Below the pieces are notes generated by a model. It made no database searches, was not told where the DNA came from, and saw only the letters and a list, made by a program, of their open reading frames with translations. Of a stretch of DNA of 64,000 nt, positions 45,491-58,834 are shown piece by piece. How positions within the stretch are numbered: position 1 is the stretch's first letter; each line of letters begins with the position of its first letter. Source of the stretch: Ipomoea triloba (Eukaryota; Streptophyta; Magnoliopsida; Solanales; Convolvulaceae); the NCBI RefSeq assembly GCF_003576645.1, contig NC_044925.1, positions 8,010,715 to 8,074,714 of the forward strand, read 5' to 3'. Position numbers and translations under genes: made by a program.

Positions 45491-48400
45491 TTAGGAATCT
45501 TCTTTACGAGCAACTCTTCTGTATTCAGAATCCCTTTCACTTGTAGATGAGCTGGGAATTGATCCAATATGAGGATTCTCTGCTTGATTTCTAAAGCTTT
45601 GAGAAGTGTGATGCCCGGAAGGTGTCGACGCTTCTGGAGCAGGATTTCCCTGTGCTTCAGCAGCAAGGCGCTGGAGAAGATTCATCACAGTTGGAAGAAA
45701 TCTTGAGGAGATGGAAATAAGTCCAGAAAGCTGCATTGCATAATGTTAAACCCAGTGAGTATGTGCAGAAAAATGTATCCAAAGAGGCAAGTACATGTCC
45801 TCTTTCAAACAACAATGATAAGTGTACTCGCGATAAGCAAAACTCTCATCAAATGTCCAGATTTTGGGTGTGTTTGGTTTGAACATGCAAATTAGAATCG
45901 GAATGGAAATCAAATAAGTACTTGATAATTGGAATGAGTTTTGGTGAAAGTATTTTACATATTTGGTAGTATAGTGGAATTAGAATGATTACCAATATTG
46001 ATGTTCGGTTATCTGCGACCCTATAATCAAAATAAAGGGTTTAAAAATACAAAAATAAAAAATAAAAGGCAATTGATCTTAAGAGTGAGGAGGTAGTGCA
46101 CTGAGGAAGTCAATGGAGTGAGGTGAGATGAGTGAAGAGGCGACGAAATGAAGAGGCGATGGAATAAGGAGCGTTAAGGCTAAATTAATGGACTGATACC
46201 TGATTTAAATGAGGTAATAGATTTTGTAATTATATGGGTTTAAAGGAGCGTTAAAGCCAATGACCTTATGGTCTAGTGGCACCCGGTATCCCGATTAACA
46301 CTCCCACATGGATGATCTCCCACATGGATGATGGGAGTGGGTTCGAGCCTCAGTGGAGGCAACTGTTGAAGTAGGTTGAGAAAGTAAACCTAAAGTTGTC
46401 AACTAAACAATGTGTATGTCTTCCATGAAGCAAACTCACCCTCTTTATTTGAAGAGAGGGAAAGAAATAAAGAGTTGTGACCTATTTCTTCTCTTTTTTT
46501 TTTATATATATATATTTTTAAATCCATAGAGCATGCAACATATAGGGAGTAAAAAAGGGAGTCAAAAGAATACATGAACTACTACTCTATTTCAAATGCA
46601 AAAGAAAAAGACCTGATAAGCGATATTGTAGTAGCTTTACTTACTGTGCCATTTCGAAACTCCCTCGGAATGTCCATTTGTACCCACAAGGCTTTTCCGA
46701 GTAAATATACAACGAACAAAACCATGAGGTATAGAGGATTTCTGTTATTGAAAGTATAAACAAAAAGGAAAATCACTCTCAATTCAACCAAGAGGACAAA
46801 CACAAATAAAATCAAGACAGCAACATAAGAACGTTAAAGCAGTATCAACCTTAATAGAGCCATGAATTCATTGAATCCTAGTAAAATCAGAGCCAGGATT
46901 GCCCAGGGAGGGGGTAACCAATTGTTGCTTTGCTTATACACTTCCTGAAAGATAATTTCATAGACTAGGCATTAGCTTCCTTTTATAAATGTAAGTAGTC
47001 AAAATTTGCACATTGCATGATAAATAAATATCCAATGAGAAAAAAGAGTTCAAAAAAAAAAAAGTACAAGAGAAAAAAGACAATAAAAAAATTAATACAT
47101 CAAGAATAAAGAAAGAAATAAAATCAAAAAGAAATTCTACAAGTTCAAAAAATAAGCACAATATACAATTATAACATTTAACAGTGTTTTTAACAATGTT
47201 AACAACTTAGAGGGAAAAAGAAAAAAGAAGAAGAAAAATAGAGGATAAATAAAAAAGAATTTGTAAGTATACAAGAAAGTAAGCACAATATACAAAACTA
47301 TTACTATAACTAATTATACCAACACATTTTATATTTATGTTAAAACCATAGTCCTATGCACAGCATGAGTGGGCTTAGTTTCCTATTCGTAGTAGGATTG
47401 GTTTATGGTTTAGCCCCAATGTTTCGATCAATATATATAGGTCTTTATAAAATTTAATATACAGAGAGACAATTAGTTGTAATTCTTTATTATAATATAT
47501 TCTTTCTATTATCTTTTTCTTTGGTTTCTCACATATTTTGCTTTTGCCTAATTGGCGGGCCAGATCTTTAAATCCCTCAATTTCAACATGGTATTAGAGC
47601 CTCGTATCCTAGGCTATTTCTTCTTTTATTCTTCTATATAATTAGATAAAAATTAAATATAAATATAAATACAAATATAAATAAGTAAACCGGGACGAGG
47701 ACTCATCCATAGCAGCCAACCACCTTCGTCCTCATCTCCTAGATCTGGATGAAGACAAAGTGCGTCCTCATCCACCCTGGTGGATGGCCACAGCTGTCCA
47801 GATCTGGACACCAACGGCTGTCCTTCTTGGGCAGCAATGGCGCCCTTGGAATGCTTTTTTTTTTTTTTTTTTTTAATTTAAGTAAAGGAAAATGTTAAAA
47901 AATCAAATTAGTACACTTGACATCCATGCAAGCAAGCAATGTTACACATGGAAGCCACGTCAGTATCACCTACGATTGCACCATTTTTTAAAGTTCTAGG
48001 GTTTATATGAAGTCTTTAATAGTTCTAAGGGTGCAATTGAATGTTCCAAAATAGTTCAAGGGGTTAATGGGCCATTTTCCCAGTTTCATGAACTCTATCT
48101 ATATCCATGTAGTCATCTACTTATCACCAGAAGGTAACATACAAAATGGCCTACCTGTGCAGAAATGGCTTGGGTAACAATGTACTCCGTTTCCGCCTTA
48201 AACTGTCTCCACAAAGATTTACATTGGACTGGTGTAATCAATGTGTGTTCTGGTGGAACCTGATAAACTATTATTTGTGAGAAATGGATTTCATGTAAAA
48301 TAAAAACAAATGGGAGATTTGATACATTCACTCAGACCTCTTCCCATTTGCTTGAAGCAAGAGGGTCACCAGAAACTCCAAGGGGCCTATCCTGAGAAAT

Positions 48401-51400
48401 TGAGACTGTTCCATCCAAGAGTGTTGACAGAAGTATGTTGTCTATTTTGTCGGGTTTATCATCCCAGCGTATAGCCGCCATAGTTGACAAAAGCTTTAAG
48501 GACTGTTAAAAAAGATTAATTAAAAAAATGGCAACTACCAACATATTGTCATTGTGTTCCGATCATCCAGAATCTGGACAATCAGGGAACTGAGTTTTTA
48601 TAAACGCGTAAATGTGGATTACCGCAGAGCGAGCTTCCTTTGTTATTGCTTTAATGTCTTCCTTCCCAGTCCAAATTCTTGGCATTGAATCGCTATCATG
48701 GCTAAAGACAGTAATGAACCTAAAGGGCCAAGATTCTATGAAATTTAGAAGACAGTTTCTGAAACAATTGCAATACATTATACACTGATTACCTATCCTT
48801 CATGCGAATTAAAATTTTTCCAGCTTCCTCTCTTGCTTTTTTCTCCACAACACTTTTAGCATAGTCCTTCAGATTTTGCACCATTTTATCCAATGCCTCT
48901 TGGTCCAATTCAAAGCCAGATACGGCAGTAAAAAAGTTTGATATTGCCAAATCAGTCTCACGTTTTAGAAGCTTTCTTATAGAAGCCCAGGTGTCACAGT
49001 CACTAGCATCTAGAAGTGACTCTACAGGTTCAGTAAGTGCTATTGTAAGTTGTTTCTGCAAAACGAAAATTAATTCAATTTCAGAAATGTACCCAATAGT
49101 CTATTTTTCATTTCTCTGCCCCCACCCCAACAGCAAAAAAGAAACGAAAAAGGAAAACAAAAAACAAACAACAACAAAAAAATTTTAAAAAAAATTATAA
49201 AGAAAAGAAAAAAAAAAAAAAAAAAAAAGAGGGAGAAACATATGTAATGTTCAAATGTTAGTAGAAAACCATGGAGATCTTCCAGATAATTACCCGACAG
49301 CTAGCCTCTAATTCTGACAACTTATCATTGCGAACAGAAGATGCATGAGCCTCAATATCATGACAAAGCATTTCACGAACTTTTGAAGAATCCCAACTAG
49401 CATGCTTTATTGCAGCATCTGAAATGAGGCACATTTGATTAACAAAATGACAGAGGATAGAAGATATATTCAGAATTTAAATGTTAAATAATAAACTAAA
49501 ATTTCCACTTTTTCCTTAAAGATAAGCACTAACCATTTGAAAATAAAAGCCACATATGCAGTGTTTCTCTAACATATTAACTGAGCTAGAACACTTCACA
49601 AAAATAGAGGTTTTGCTGTCTAGGTAAAATTATCTCCAAGGTTAATATAGAAATAAAAATATCAAAGGATCTATGCCTCATAAACCACAGGGGTGCTGAT
49701 GTAATTAATGAAACAAAAGCAGTTCCAGAGCAAGTCAAGGAGTGTAGATGAAATTATCTTATCACTAACTATACCAAATTAGCCTAAAATACTCTCAGGG
49801 AATTTTGATGCTATTTTTATGGGGAAAGGTTTTAACATAGATATCAATATATGTTTCTTAGTAAGGGTTTTTAATAAGTAAAATGACAAGGAATGAAAAG
49901 ACTAATTTGGGGTAGCTTTGAAACCATTTCTTAGTTCTTATTTGCTGCAAGTGTTCACTTCCCATTGACATTAAATGATAATATTTCTTTTCTTCTCTTC
50001 TTTGATAAAATTCAAGTGACTATTTGTGCAATTAAAAACTTTGCAATACAACCACTACCAAATTGGGGAGCAGAGAGTAGACAAAAAAGGGAAATTAAAT
50101 AAATAAAAGACTTGTGAGGAAGCTGAGCATCAGGGATGACTTCAATAGGATGAATTTAAGTGCAACAATATTGTTTCTAAGACACCCATATATCGTACAC
50201 AACAACTCCAAAAAAGTAAATTGGGTAATTAATCCAAATACAGAGTGATACTGATAGTTGAAACTGCACTCGTTACAGGATTTCATGAATTAATAATACT
50301 CAATAGTAATAAACTTGCTGCTTTAAGAAGAATAATAGTAAAGCATTCCATAAAGTCAATTTATGAGTGTAAAGCATTTAGGTGAGAACTGAGAAGATCC
50401 AAAAATAGATTTTAGTTCTTTTAGCATTGCCATAAAACAGAATTATAAACTAAAATTTAGCAACTTGCTATACATACCCAAACATCCTTTGTCAAAATCA
50501 AGCATACAAGACTGGGTACATGTTCGAACAGATGCAGCAAATCCTTTTCCTCTGCATAATGATTGTTCCAGCCGCTTCTTAAAACCTTCAAATGCATCAG
50601 CACGTAAATGCTCCAACTGGGAAATGTAAGCAGGATGGACCAGCTGCAAAAAGCTAAAGATATTAAAATGCATATAGCAATGCACAAAACAATGCATCAT
50701 GGCAATTCTGAATTCAGCATGGATACATAGTTGAAGACACAGTTTATAAAGTTGAGTAAATACTTAACCAACGTTTTTACCACAATCTTTGACACAGGTT
50801 ATCTTCATACTTAAAAAGTGACAAAACATATAGAGTTTCAAGCCATCTACCAATAACAACTGCAAGCAAGCAGCACATTTGGTTTGGAATTGCATTTTCC
50901 TGGGCATAGAGGGATTGACAAGAACAACCCATCACAAATGGAACAGTTAAAAGAAGTTCAATTGTAAAGGGCAACCATAATTTAAATGAAGAAGCCCAGG
51001 AATGGAGAATGACTATATTGTAATTTTGATACAAGTAATGGAGACTTGTTGTGTATATATATCAGACAAAGAGCAAACTTTCCCAAAATCAAATATCCAT
51101 AACAAATGGTAAGACAGATACCTGTAAAGCTTTCAACTCAAGATGTTGGCGCTTAGCATTTCTCACTGATTCTTCAAAATATATAGAGTCAACATCATAT
51201 CTAGAAAATTCAACATGCCAAACTTCAAAAATTAACTCTATTTCAGAACAAAAAGAAAAAAGAAAAAAAAACTTCACTCTCGAACTTTGTGCTTTGCCAA
51301 TTATAGAATATTAATGAATACCGAAACTATGCAACAAAAAACATAAAAGAATTCACATCTTGAACTTCTGTACTCTGCGGCTCTGCCAATCACAGAATAT

Positions 51401-54400
51401 TAATGAATAGGGAAACTATGCAAACTTCAAAACTATTTCATAAAGGTATTCTTTCATGGTATCAAAAGTAACTTTTTGAAGATTTTTTTGTGGGGGTTAC
51501 TGAGTCTCTTTGGAGGATCTTTACTTTTTGATAGAAACTATAGGCCAAAAACAAGGGGGTTTATGTTCTCCCTTTAACAAATTTTGAGACTAATGCAACT
51601 TCTCTTTCGTGGTTCAAATCAAGTCCAAAGCACTTGTACGTTTGCAACAAGTCAACATTGACCTTTTAGCCATAAGTCAAAATCCACAAAAGATCAGAGT
51701 TGGCAGACCTGAAAATTTCTATCTTATCCCCAGCATCAACATATAAATAATCCCTTTTTTAAATTGAAAATACCAATTACTATGGTTTTATAAGTGAACA
51801 TCTGCTCTGCAGGTCATCTAATTGAAATATTCTAGTTTAGTCTAGGTACATGATTAAAAGTTCTTCTCCAATTCATTTCTGAGTAAGCATTAGATATAGA
51901 AAATAACCAAACACAATATTTGACAGATAATAATGGTCCATAGAATAGATTACCAACTTATTTCAAAACTATGTCAGAAATGCACCAATTGTCACCCATG
52001 CTTATGAGCAAAATCCTTCAATTTTTCCCAAATATTAACCAGTTACCCATCAGATATCCACATAAACCAACACAGGTTTTCACATTGAACATTAACAAAT
52101 CAAAGTGTGCATAGCATGATTCAAAACATTCAAATATTAATGCAACATCCTTCCGTTGTTTTTCACATGCAAGGCATTGAATATGCACTAATTTTTGGAA
52201 GAGAAAGTGCATAGACCTCCTTAAAGTTGGCATCAATTCATGCACTGTTAAGCATCTATACTGATTCCCAAACTCAGAAGTGTCTACTTACTGAGACAGA
52301 TAGGTATCTAAAATGGAACTTAGTCTTTTGCCAAAATTAGGAACTGCACCATCATGAACTGTGTGCTCCAGAGCCAACCAATCCTGTGCAGATATGAGGT
52401 CAGACTAGAATGGAAATTTCGGGTTCAAAAGGATAAAATATAAAAGAAAAGATAATCAAGAAAACCTCATCTATCATTAAGCAACTGAATTTCTCATTGG
52501 CAATTTCTTCACAGCGCACAGTGGCAACCATGACCTACAGAAAGTAAATATGGGTCTCTCACTCACTATTGTTATTCAGATACAATAAAACAAAGCTACT
52601 GACATTATATCACAAACATACTCAACCTTGTGTGCAGGCAGGTCAAGGTCCTTATTTTCTTTGATAACTTTCCATATCTGTTGTGCACTATAACAAAATG
52701 CTGAAGCTGGTACAACACCCCGTCTATCGCCAGCAAGCCCTCCTGGAGAAATAGACTGGAAAAACCGCTGCCTAAGTTGAGAAACCTGAATATACCCAGG
52801 CCGAGCATTATTATCTCCATCTGAAGCTTAAAAATACAAATATTTTAGTCTTGCAGAAGCCACCTGCTCTTTAAACTGTTCTTCCTTCTCCTCATAGCTT
52901 GACAAGGCAGTGACCTCTACCTTCACATAAAAAATAGATAACAATAAGAAATGATTATACTGATTTCTCTGTTAAAAAGCATCAAAAGGAGGATAAGGTT
53001 CTTGCATTGAAAAATTCACTTAGTGGAGTGTCCTTGTGAGCCTGGGGCTTACGGGTTCCATCCCATATCTGCAAACGAATACTTAACATCAGCTAAAAAC
53101 AAAACAGTACTCCCCAGTTCTCTCTGATTAGATGTTGTGACTAAGACAAGGAAGAGAGATGACATCTTCAATGCAATCACAATATTACTAAGGTCACCTT
53201 CTGGATATCCTCCCGTAAAACAGGATCCAAATACTCAAGTGGAGTCTGAAAAAAGGTCAACAAGAGGATTGTAAGCCATATGAGTTAACAGGTAGACAAG
53301 GATGCATTAAGTGAACAGTTTCATGGAAAGTGTAGAACTAACTAACCTTTGTTTTATCACGTATAACAAAGAGAAGGGTAGTTTTTCGAGGACTAAACAA
53401 ACGCATCATGACCTAACAAAATAAAAATATAACAGTGTATTAAACATAAAAAGAATGGTAAAATTCAGGAACCAACTAAAAATACATAAAGAAGTTACTG
53501 TTTGCATGTACCTGAAATACAGTTCTCAGTAGAGGTTTGTTGGCAGCTTGCTCCCTACCAATATCATGGCACCACCTGGAAATGATGAAAAGAAAAAATA
53601 AAAGGTATACCAAATTCCTTATTTATGTGCTAAGAAATGGTAGAAGTGATAAGCCATATTACAACAGAAAACTTGTGAATGAGTTTTCTTTTTTTTTTTT
53701 TCTCTCTCTAATTTTAAGAGTGGAATGAGTTCCCAAAATATTAATTTACAGACAAAAAAAAATTAAAAGAACACCCTAGAATTAGCAGGATGGGAATGAA
53801 CAAATTTCTATTAATTGCATGTAATTCAATTTTTACCAACGATATAACTAAATCATTTTTGGAACCATATAAAAATTTTATGATAGTTGTACCAGAGATC
53901 CAAAATATAAAAGCCAAATGCAATTTAAGAAATGTTGAAGAGACTAATACTAGAATAGGGAAGTACACATGATTCAAAAGCAAAGTCCTGAATATGGCAC
54001 AGATGAGACCAAAACTAAAATAAATAAAAATAAAAATAAGTCACCGAATGTTCACAATGTTTAACATGTACACATATATGGGAGCTTCTCCAATGCCTTT
54101 TTGACAAAAAGGAAAGTAGGGGGCATTTTTGTCACATACCACATTTTTTCATTCTTTTCTCAACCCAATTAATATAATCAAAATGCCCCCAAAATTTTTC
54201 CCTTTTAGACAAAGGTATTGTAATAAAAGGGATTTATACATACATGCATGCCATGTGTGTGTACATACGCACAAAGGAAAGACTTTGATACCTCTTACCC
54301 TACTGCCCCTATGCCTAAAAAGGAAATAGGGATTAATTTTGGAAGACACCACCTATTTTCCTTCTCTTTTTAACCATTTGATATAACCAAAACGCCATAT

Positions 54401-54785
54401 TCTTTCCATTTTAGGAAGGAGGCATTGGAGTAGGAGGTACCAAAATGTTTCACACGCACATAGACCCACTAATTGGACTATGCAGCTGATCTTCTTCTTT
54501 CTTTTTTATCTTGTTTCACTCAAAAAGACATAGTTTTGAGCAAAAGAAACATAATCATTTGCACAGTAGCAAATCACAACCTACTCGGCCCTTTAGCCGG
54601 TCAGCCGATTGATAGTCGCCAGGTGTTTGCACAATTCGGCAAAAATTTGGTTAACTGACCATATCGATAAATTTCAATTAACCATGTTTTAACCAAAATA
54701 TTTCGGTTCGGTTAATGACTAATGATTTTTAAGAATTTCGGTTAACAGTTAATTCGGTTTAAAAGTGTCGGTTAACTAAATTGCA

Positions 54786-54833
<48 letters not shown>

Positions 54834-57658
54834 AAATTTTTTTATAATTCATAAATCATGCTATTAGACTCATTTTTCAATTTTTATCATTTAAATATTG
54901 ATGTAATGAGCAATGACTACTTTGTAGTGTGAAACTATGGATTAAAATTTGTCATTAATAAATTTAAAGAATTTTTAAATTTGACTAAAATATTCGGTTC
55001 AGTTAATTCAAAAATAAGAATTTCAGTTTTCTTAATGGTTAAAACATTTTGCAAATTCAGTTATTTCAGTTCGATTATTAACCGAATGAACACCCCCAAC
55101 CGTCATTGACGAGTGATGATGTTGAGATGCAATTGAGTCATCAACATTCGACAACCGATCGAAGACAAAGAGTAGTTTGTAGTTCCATCCGTCCCACAAG
55201 TCCACAAGCCAGTAACCAGTTGCTGCTCACCAGTCGTCACCACAGCCCAAAATTTGCCAACTCACCACAACCCATTGGTTGGCTTTTATGTTTCCTTTTT
55301 TTTTTTTTTGTCAATTTCCAGTAAGTTCAGTAATTTTCAAATAAAAGTATAAAACCCTACTATGCTAAAGATTCATTCTAATGTTTCTTACTAATTTATT
55401 GTAATCTGAATTTTTTTCTATTAGACACTAGGAGCCCATCAACCACCCAATGGGCGCCTAATGATTTTTACAACATTGACAGTGTTGATAGTATCAGGTA
55501 CAATCATGTATAGTATACATGATTGTTACTTGTTAGTAACCAGTACTAACAACATTGTGTGTGTGTATGACACCAAAACCAGCCAAAGCAACATCCCCAA
55601 ATGGTGGGAGGACTGTAGTCTTAGGGGCAGCAAAGCACTCCAGAAAATCCACAATCATGCCAAAAACAAACAAGTGAATGAGACCCAAGCAAGTTATTAT
55701 TGCAATATAAAAGATTTGCAGGACAGTTTAATTTCACTTAAGATATAAATGCGCAAAAAGTTTGAACTGAACCTCAGTGGACTATAGTCCCAGATTTACT
55801 GTGGTCAGTTAAGATGTTAAGGGTAGCATATAGGACTTACATGTTTATTAGCACAACATCTGCGATTGCCAAAGCAAATAAAGCACTTTGTTTCTCAAAT
55901 GTTGTATCATCCTGCAAACAACATTTCCAGGAAAAGCTATGTGAAATTTCAATTTAGTACTTATCATATATTACATTCTTACACTAATAACTTTGCACAT
56001 GCAAGGAATATATACACTTTTTGGATAGAAGAATGGAGCTTAAGGTCATAAGTTCTCAGGAAAGTCAAGGGAATATCCTACTTTATACATCCTGCACGCT
56101 CTACTTTTGGACTCAAGGGAAGACTCCTATTAATGCTCTTTCTTTCAACAAACAGACAAACAGTCCTGCTGTGTACCACTGGAGGATTATTCAAGATTGT
56201 AGTTCCCAGTCTCCTGAGCTTATGTTTTACACCATCCGTTAAGGGCTTGAAATTGCAAATGTTTGTTATTTCTCATTCTAATAATCCGCTCCACAAATGC
56301 AATGTAGAGATCTCTTCAATCAATCTCCAAAGACTCTTACCCCCCACCCCTCCCACCCCCATCCAATTTTTCTTTTGCCTTGGCCTTTTGTTGACAGAGC
56401 ATTTAACCCATCCTTGCTCTCTTTCTCATTACACATCCATTATTATCATCTTCCTCGTCAAGAAAGGTGGAAATCTTATGACAGTAAGGTCTTTTCCAAC
56501 TTCCGAGCAACCATCATGCTGCCTTTTAAGGGATTCTCTTGGAATATATTAATTACCTACTGGCTGGGAAAAAAAAAAAAAACTACAAAGAAACATGGTT
56601 CAAAAATTGCCCCATCCACAAAAGAAACGCACTAATACTCTATTCATAAGCTTCCTTGACACAAAGGATTTGAAATCCAATGGAAATGGGTAGCTCTTAC
56701 ACAATATATACTACACAATTAAATTGGCTTGGATCAACACCTAAGCACTTGCAACATTTCCTTATATAAATAAATAAAATAAATAAATAAATAAATAAAA
56801 ACTAGCTGTATGTAATCATAATATGCAGCTGAATTGAATAGCTTCTCTTCTTTTTTTATTGCCCATGATGCTTAACTACACCACAACAAATTTCTAAAAA
56901 TAAATTTCAATAAATCCTAATAAACAAAAATAATACAAATACAATGCTCAGTACCTTCACCCTATTTTCAATACCCAATACTTGGGATTTGGGAATCCTA
57001 ATATTTGATCAAATAAATTCATATTTATTTGGCTTTAGTTTGTCACATCATTTCTTCACAATGCTGAAAGTATGGTGTATGCATTGGGTTATCTTTTATA
57101 ACAAAAGAATATAAATACAATGTTCAATACCTCACCCCTTTCTCGGCCATCGGTGCCTTCCAAATCCATGACAACGGTACAAGGCTCAATGCCCACCGCC
57201 TTTGCTATCCATATGCCTTTTGTTGTTTGACTCCTGAAACGAAATTTAAAAATAAATTGGAGAAATTACATGAAGGTTACATATTTAACTATTTCGTGGA
57301 ACTCACCTGCCCCTGTAAGCATCCATCTCCCTGAAATTCGTATGGAAGAGATGATTCAATAAAGTACTCTTCCCTGTGCACAACAAATTATTTCAAAGAT
57401 TAAAACTCAAAAAGGAACTCTTCGCCGTGCATGGAAATTATATACAAATAAATAAATAATTGTAAAATCAAACTGAAATCCAAAACATATTTTGAAATTA
57501 CCACTACTCTGAGGACCCATAATAGCCACAACGGCATAGGAGAGGCCGCACTGGTTAAGCTTAATGGCGTCGATGAAGCCTTGCAGCCCGCTGACGTTGA
57601 ACTCTCCATTGCCGTCTATGAGCTGCGTCGAGCAACAGTCATCCGGTTGAGAAGCCAT
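45491..57658 (-). CDS. RHD3: RHD3 (ROOT HAIR DEFECTIVE 3 / Sey1-type ER-fusion GTPase), 815 aa, 22 exons
   Basis: Exons, minus strand: 57658-57502, 57373-57307, 57233-57131, 55911-55841, 53575-53512, 53412-53347, 53245-53198, 53068-53006, 52920-52864, 52785-52627, 52534-52466, 52383-52292, 51200-51122, 50643-50478, 49418-49294, 49055-48793, 48719-48623, 48502-48338, 48259-48155, 46944-46850, 46741-46645, 45730-45491. All phases join, giving 2448 nt. RHD3 proteins tether and fuse ER tubules by GTP-driven dimerisation. The GTPase domain shows a P-loop GPQSSGKS (48-55), SQTTKG (76-81), DLEG (98-101) and RD (172-173). A long helical middle region follows. Two hydrophobic segments (about 684-704 and 705-725) form the ER membrane hairpin, then a Ser-rich cytosolic tail. 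Length fits the family (~800 aa). Intron 8 uses a GC donor; all others are GT-AG. Introns carry a SINE and a Copia LTR. No lesion was seen. Confidence 0.97.
46257..46430 (+). mobile_element. tRNA-derived SINE (copy 2) in the last RHD3 intron
   Basis: A clear A box in CTTATGGTCTAGTGGCACCC, a B box GTGGGTTCGAGCCTCAGTGG about 70 bases later, and then GAAGTAGGTTGAGAAAGTAA, matching copy 1. A 16-bp piece, CTCCCACATGGATGAT, is duplicated between the boxes, lengthening the usual A-B spacing. Orientation is antisense to RHD3. Confidence 0.8.
47338..47600 (+). mobile_element. Copia-type LTR with primer-binding site in RHD3 intron 19
   Basis: TGTTAAAACC..CAATTTCAACA (47338-47588, 251 bp) starts TG and ends CA and is followed at once by TGGTATTAGAGC, a primer-binding site nearly identical to that of Copia elements. 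Leader-like sequence continues to about 47870, but no gag or second LTR is seen in the intron. It is a truncated element or a short non-autonomous (TRIM-like) one. Confidence 0.7.
54595..55105. repeat. Repeat with GGTTCGGTTAA motifs in RHD3 intron 4
   Basis: Dense TTCGGTTAAC / GTTAACCGAA wording and an end reading ACCGAATGAACACCCCC are typical of a plant DNA-transposon family. The left end was not recognised. It contains a (TA)n tract at 54791-54830. Confidence 0.35.
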
Positions 57659-58596
57659 GGAATGAAGCTTTCGTGTAGTTTTTATCAATTTACAGTTGAA
57701 TTGATCAAACTAACACAAAAGAGGATTTATGAATTGTGTGATACTCCGTACTAAGCACAAGAGTTTGCTTTGTACTGAAGAATTGCTGAAAGAGAGAATT
57801 GCTGTTGGCTGTTTTCCACCGCCATCTAGAATCTAGAGAGAGTATATCTGTATATGGCCTTCCCTTGATTCGTGACTTCTTGTAAGGAAAATGATATTGC
57901 TAGAAGAAAATATTATAAAAATGTTCATTTTTATGCCACGATAAATTGAAACCTGACAATGTTAACTTTGAATAGACGAAAAACTAAAATTAGACCGGGC
58001 AATTATGGATACGGACACACAGTTAACACGATACGGAACCACATATAAAAATAACAGGTTAATGTTTAGCTTTAACATGTCAACCCGTTAAACCTATTAA
58101 GAACCATATGAGATTACAAAAGATATAATGAACTTGACTAAGGATGGATTTACTATATTAGGTCAAGATCTTACACCAATTATTGATGTTCAATAACTGA
58201 AATTTGAATTTTTATTGTGTTCAATTTTATTCTAAAAACTAGTATGGACTCTTTTAATTATGAGTTTTGGATGTTATTTTACCACTTTATGAATGTTATA
58301 AATTGGATATTTCTTTTAGTTTGTTTGATGGATTGAAATCATTGAATTGTAGGTTTTATTTCTTTTGTATATAACTTAACTTTAAATTTTAGTTTTTTTA
58401 ATATATTAATTAATGGATTTAGCTGGTATAAATGAGTTTTGTGTCATATCATGTCGACACTACTCGAAACTTGTTAACAAATCGTGTTCGTGTTCGTGTT
58501 AAAAATTTGAACATATTAACATTAACGTGTTTGTGTCCGTGTTTAGCATTATCGTGTCGATCCATTAACGAACCCGTATACACAAATTACCAAGCA
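57659..58596. other. RHD3 upstream region and a TIR repeat
   Basis: 57659 to about 57950 should hold the RHD3 5' UTR and promoter; a CT/GA-rich stretch lies near 57830-57845. About 57997-58594 looks like a non-autonomous element: GGGCAATTATGGATACGGAC on the left, and on the right ATACACAAATTACC preceded by CGTGTTCGTGTTCGTGTT repeats. No target duplication was found. Confidence 0.45.
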
Positions 58597-58834
58597 CAAA
58601 TTTTACTGTGGACCGCGGTCCACCAAGCATTGTGGTCCAAGTGACAAAACGACGTCATTTAACATAATGTAAGTGCGCGATACTGACGGTGCCGTTAACC
58701 ATTACAAACGGATAGTTTTCTTCCTTTCTTTTTTTCCAGTTCGCGGACAATTTTCTTCATTCGTCGTTGTTTTTCCAGTCGCGTATAGAGTGGAGATCAC
58801 AGTTCGCGCATTGCGATTTTCATTGTTGCGAATT

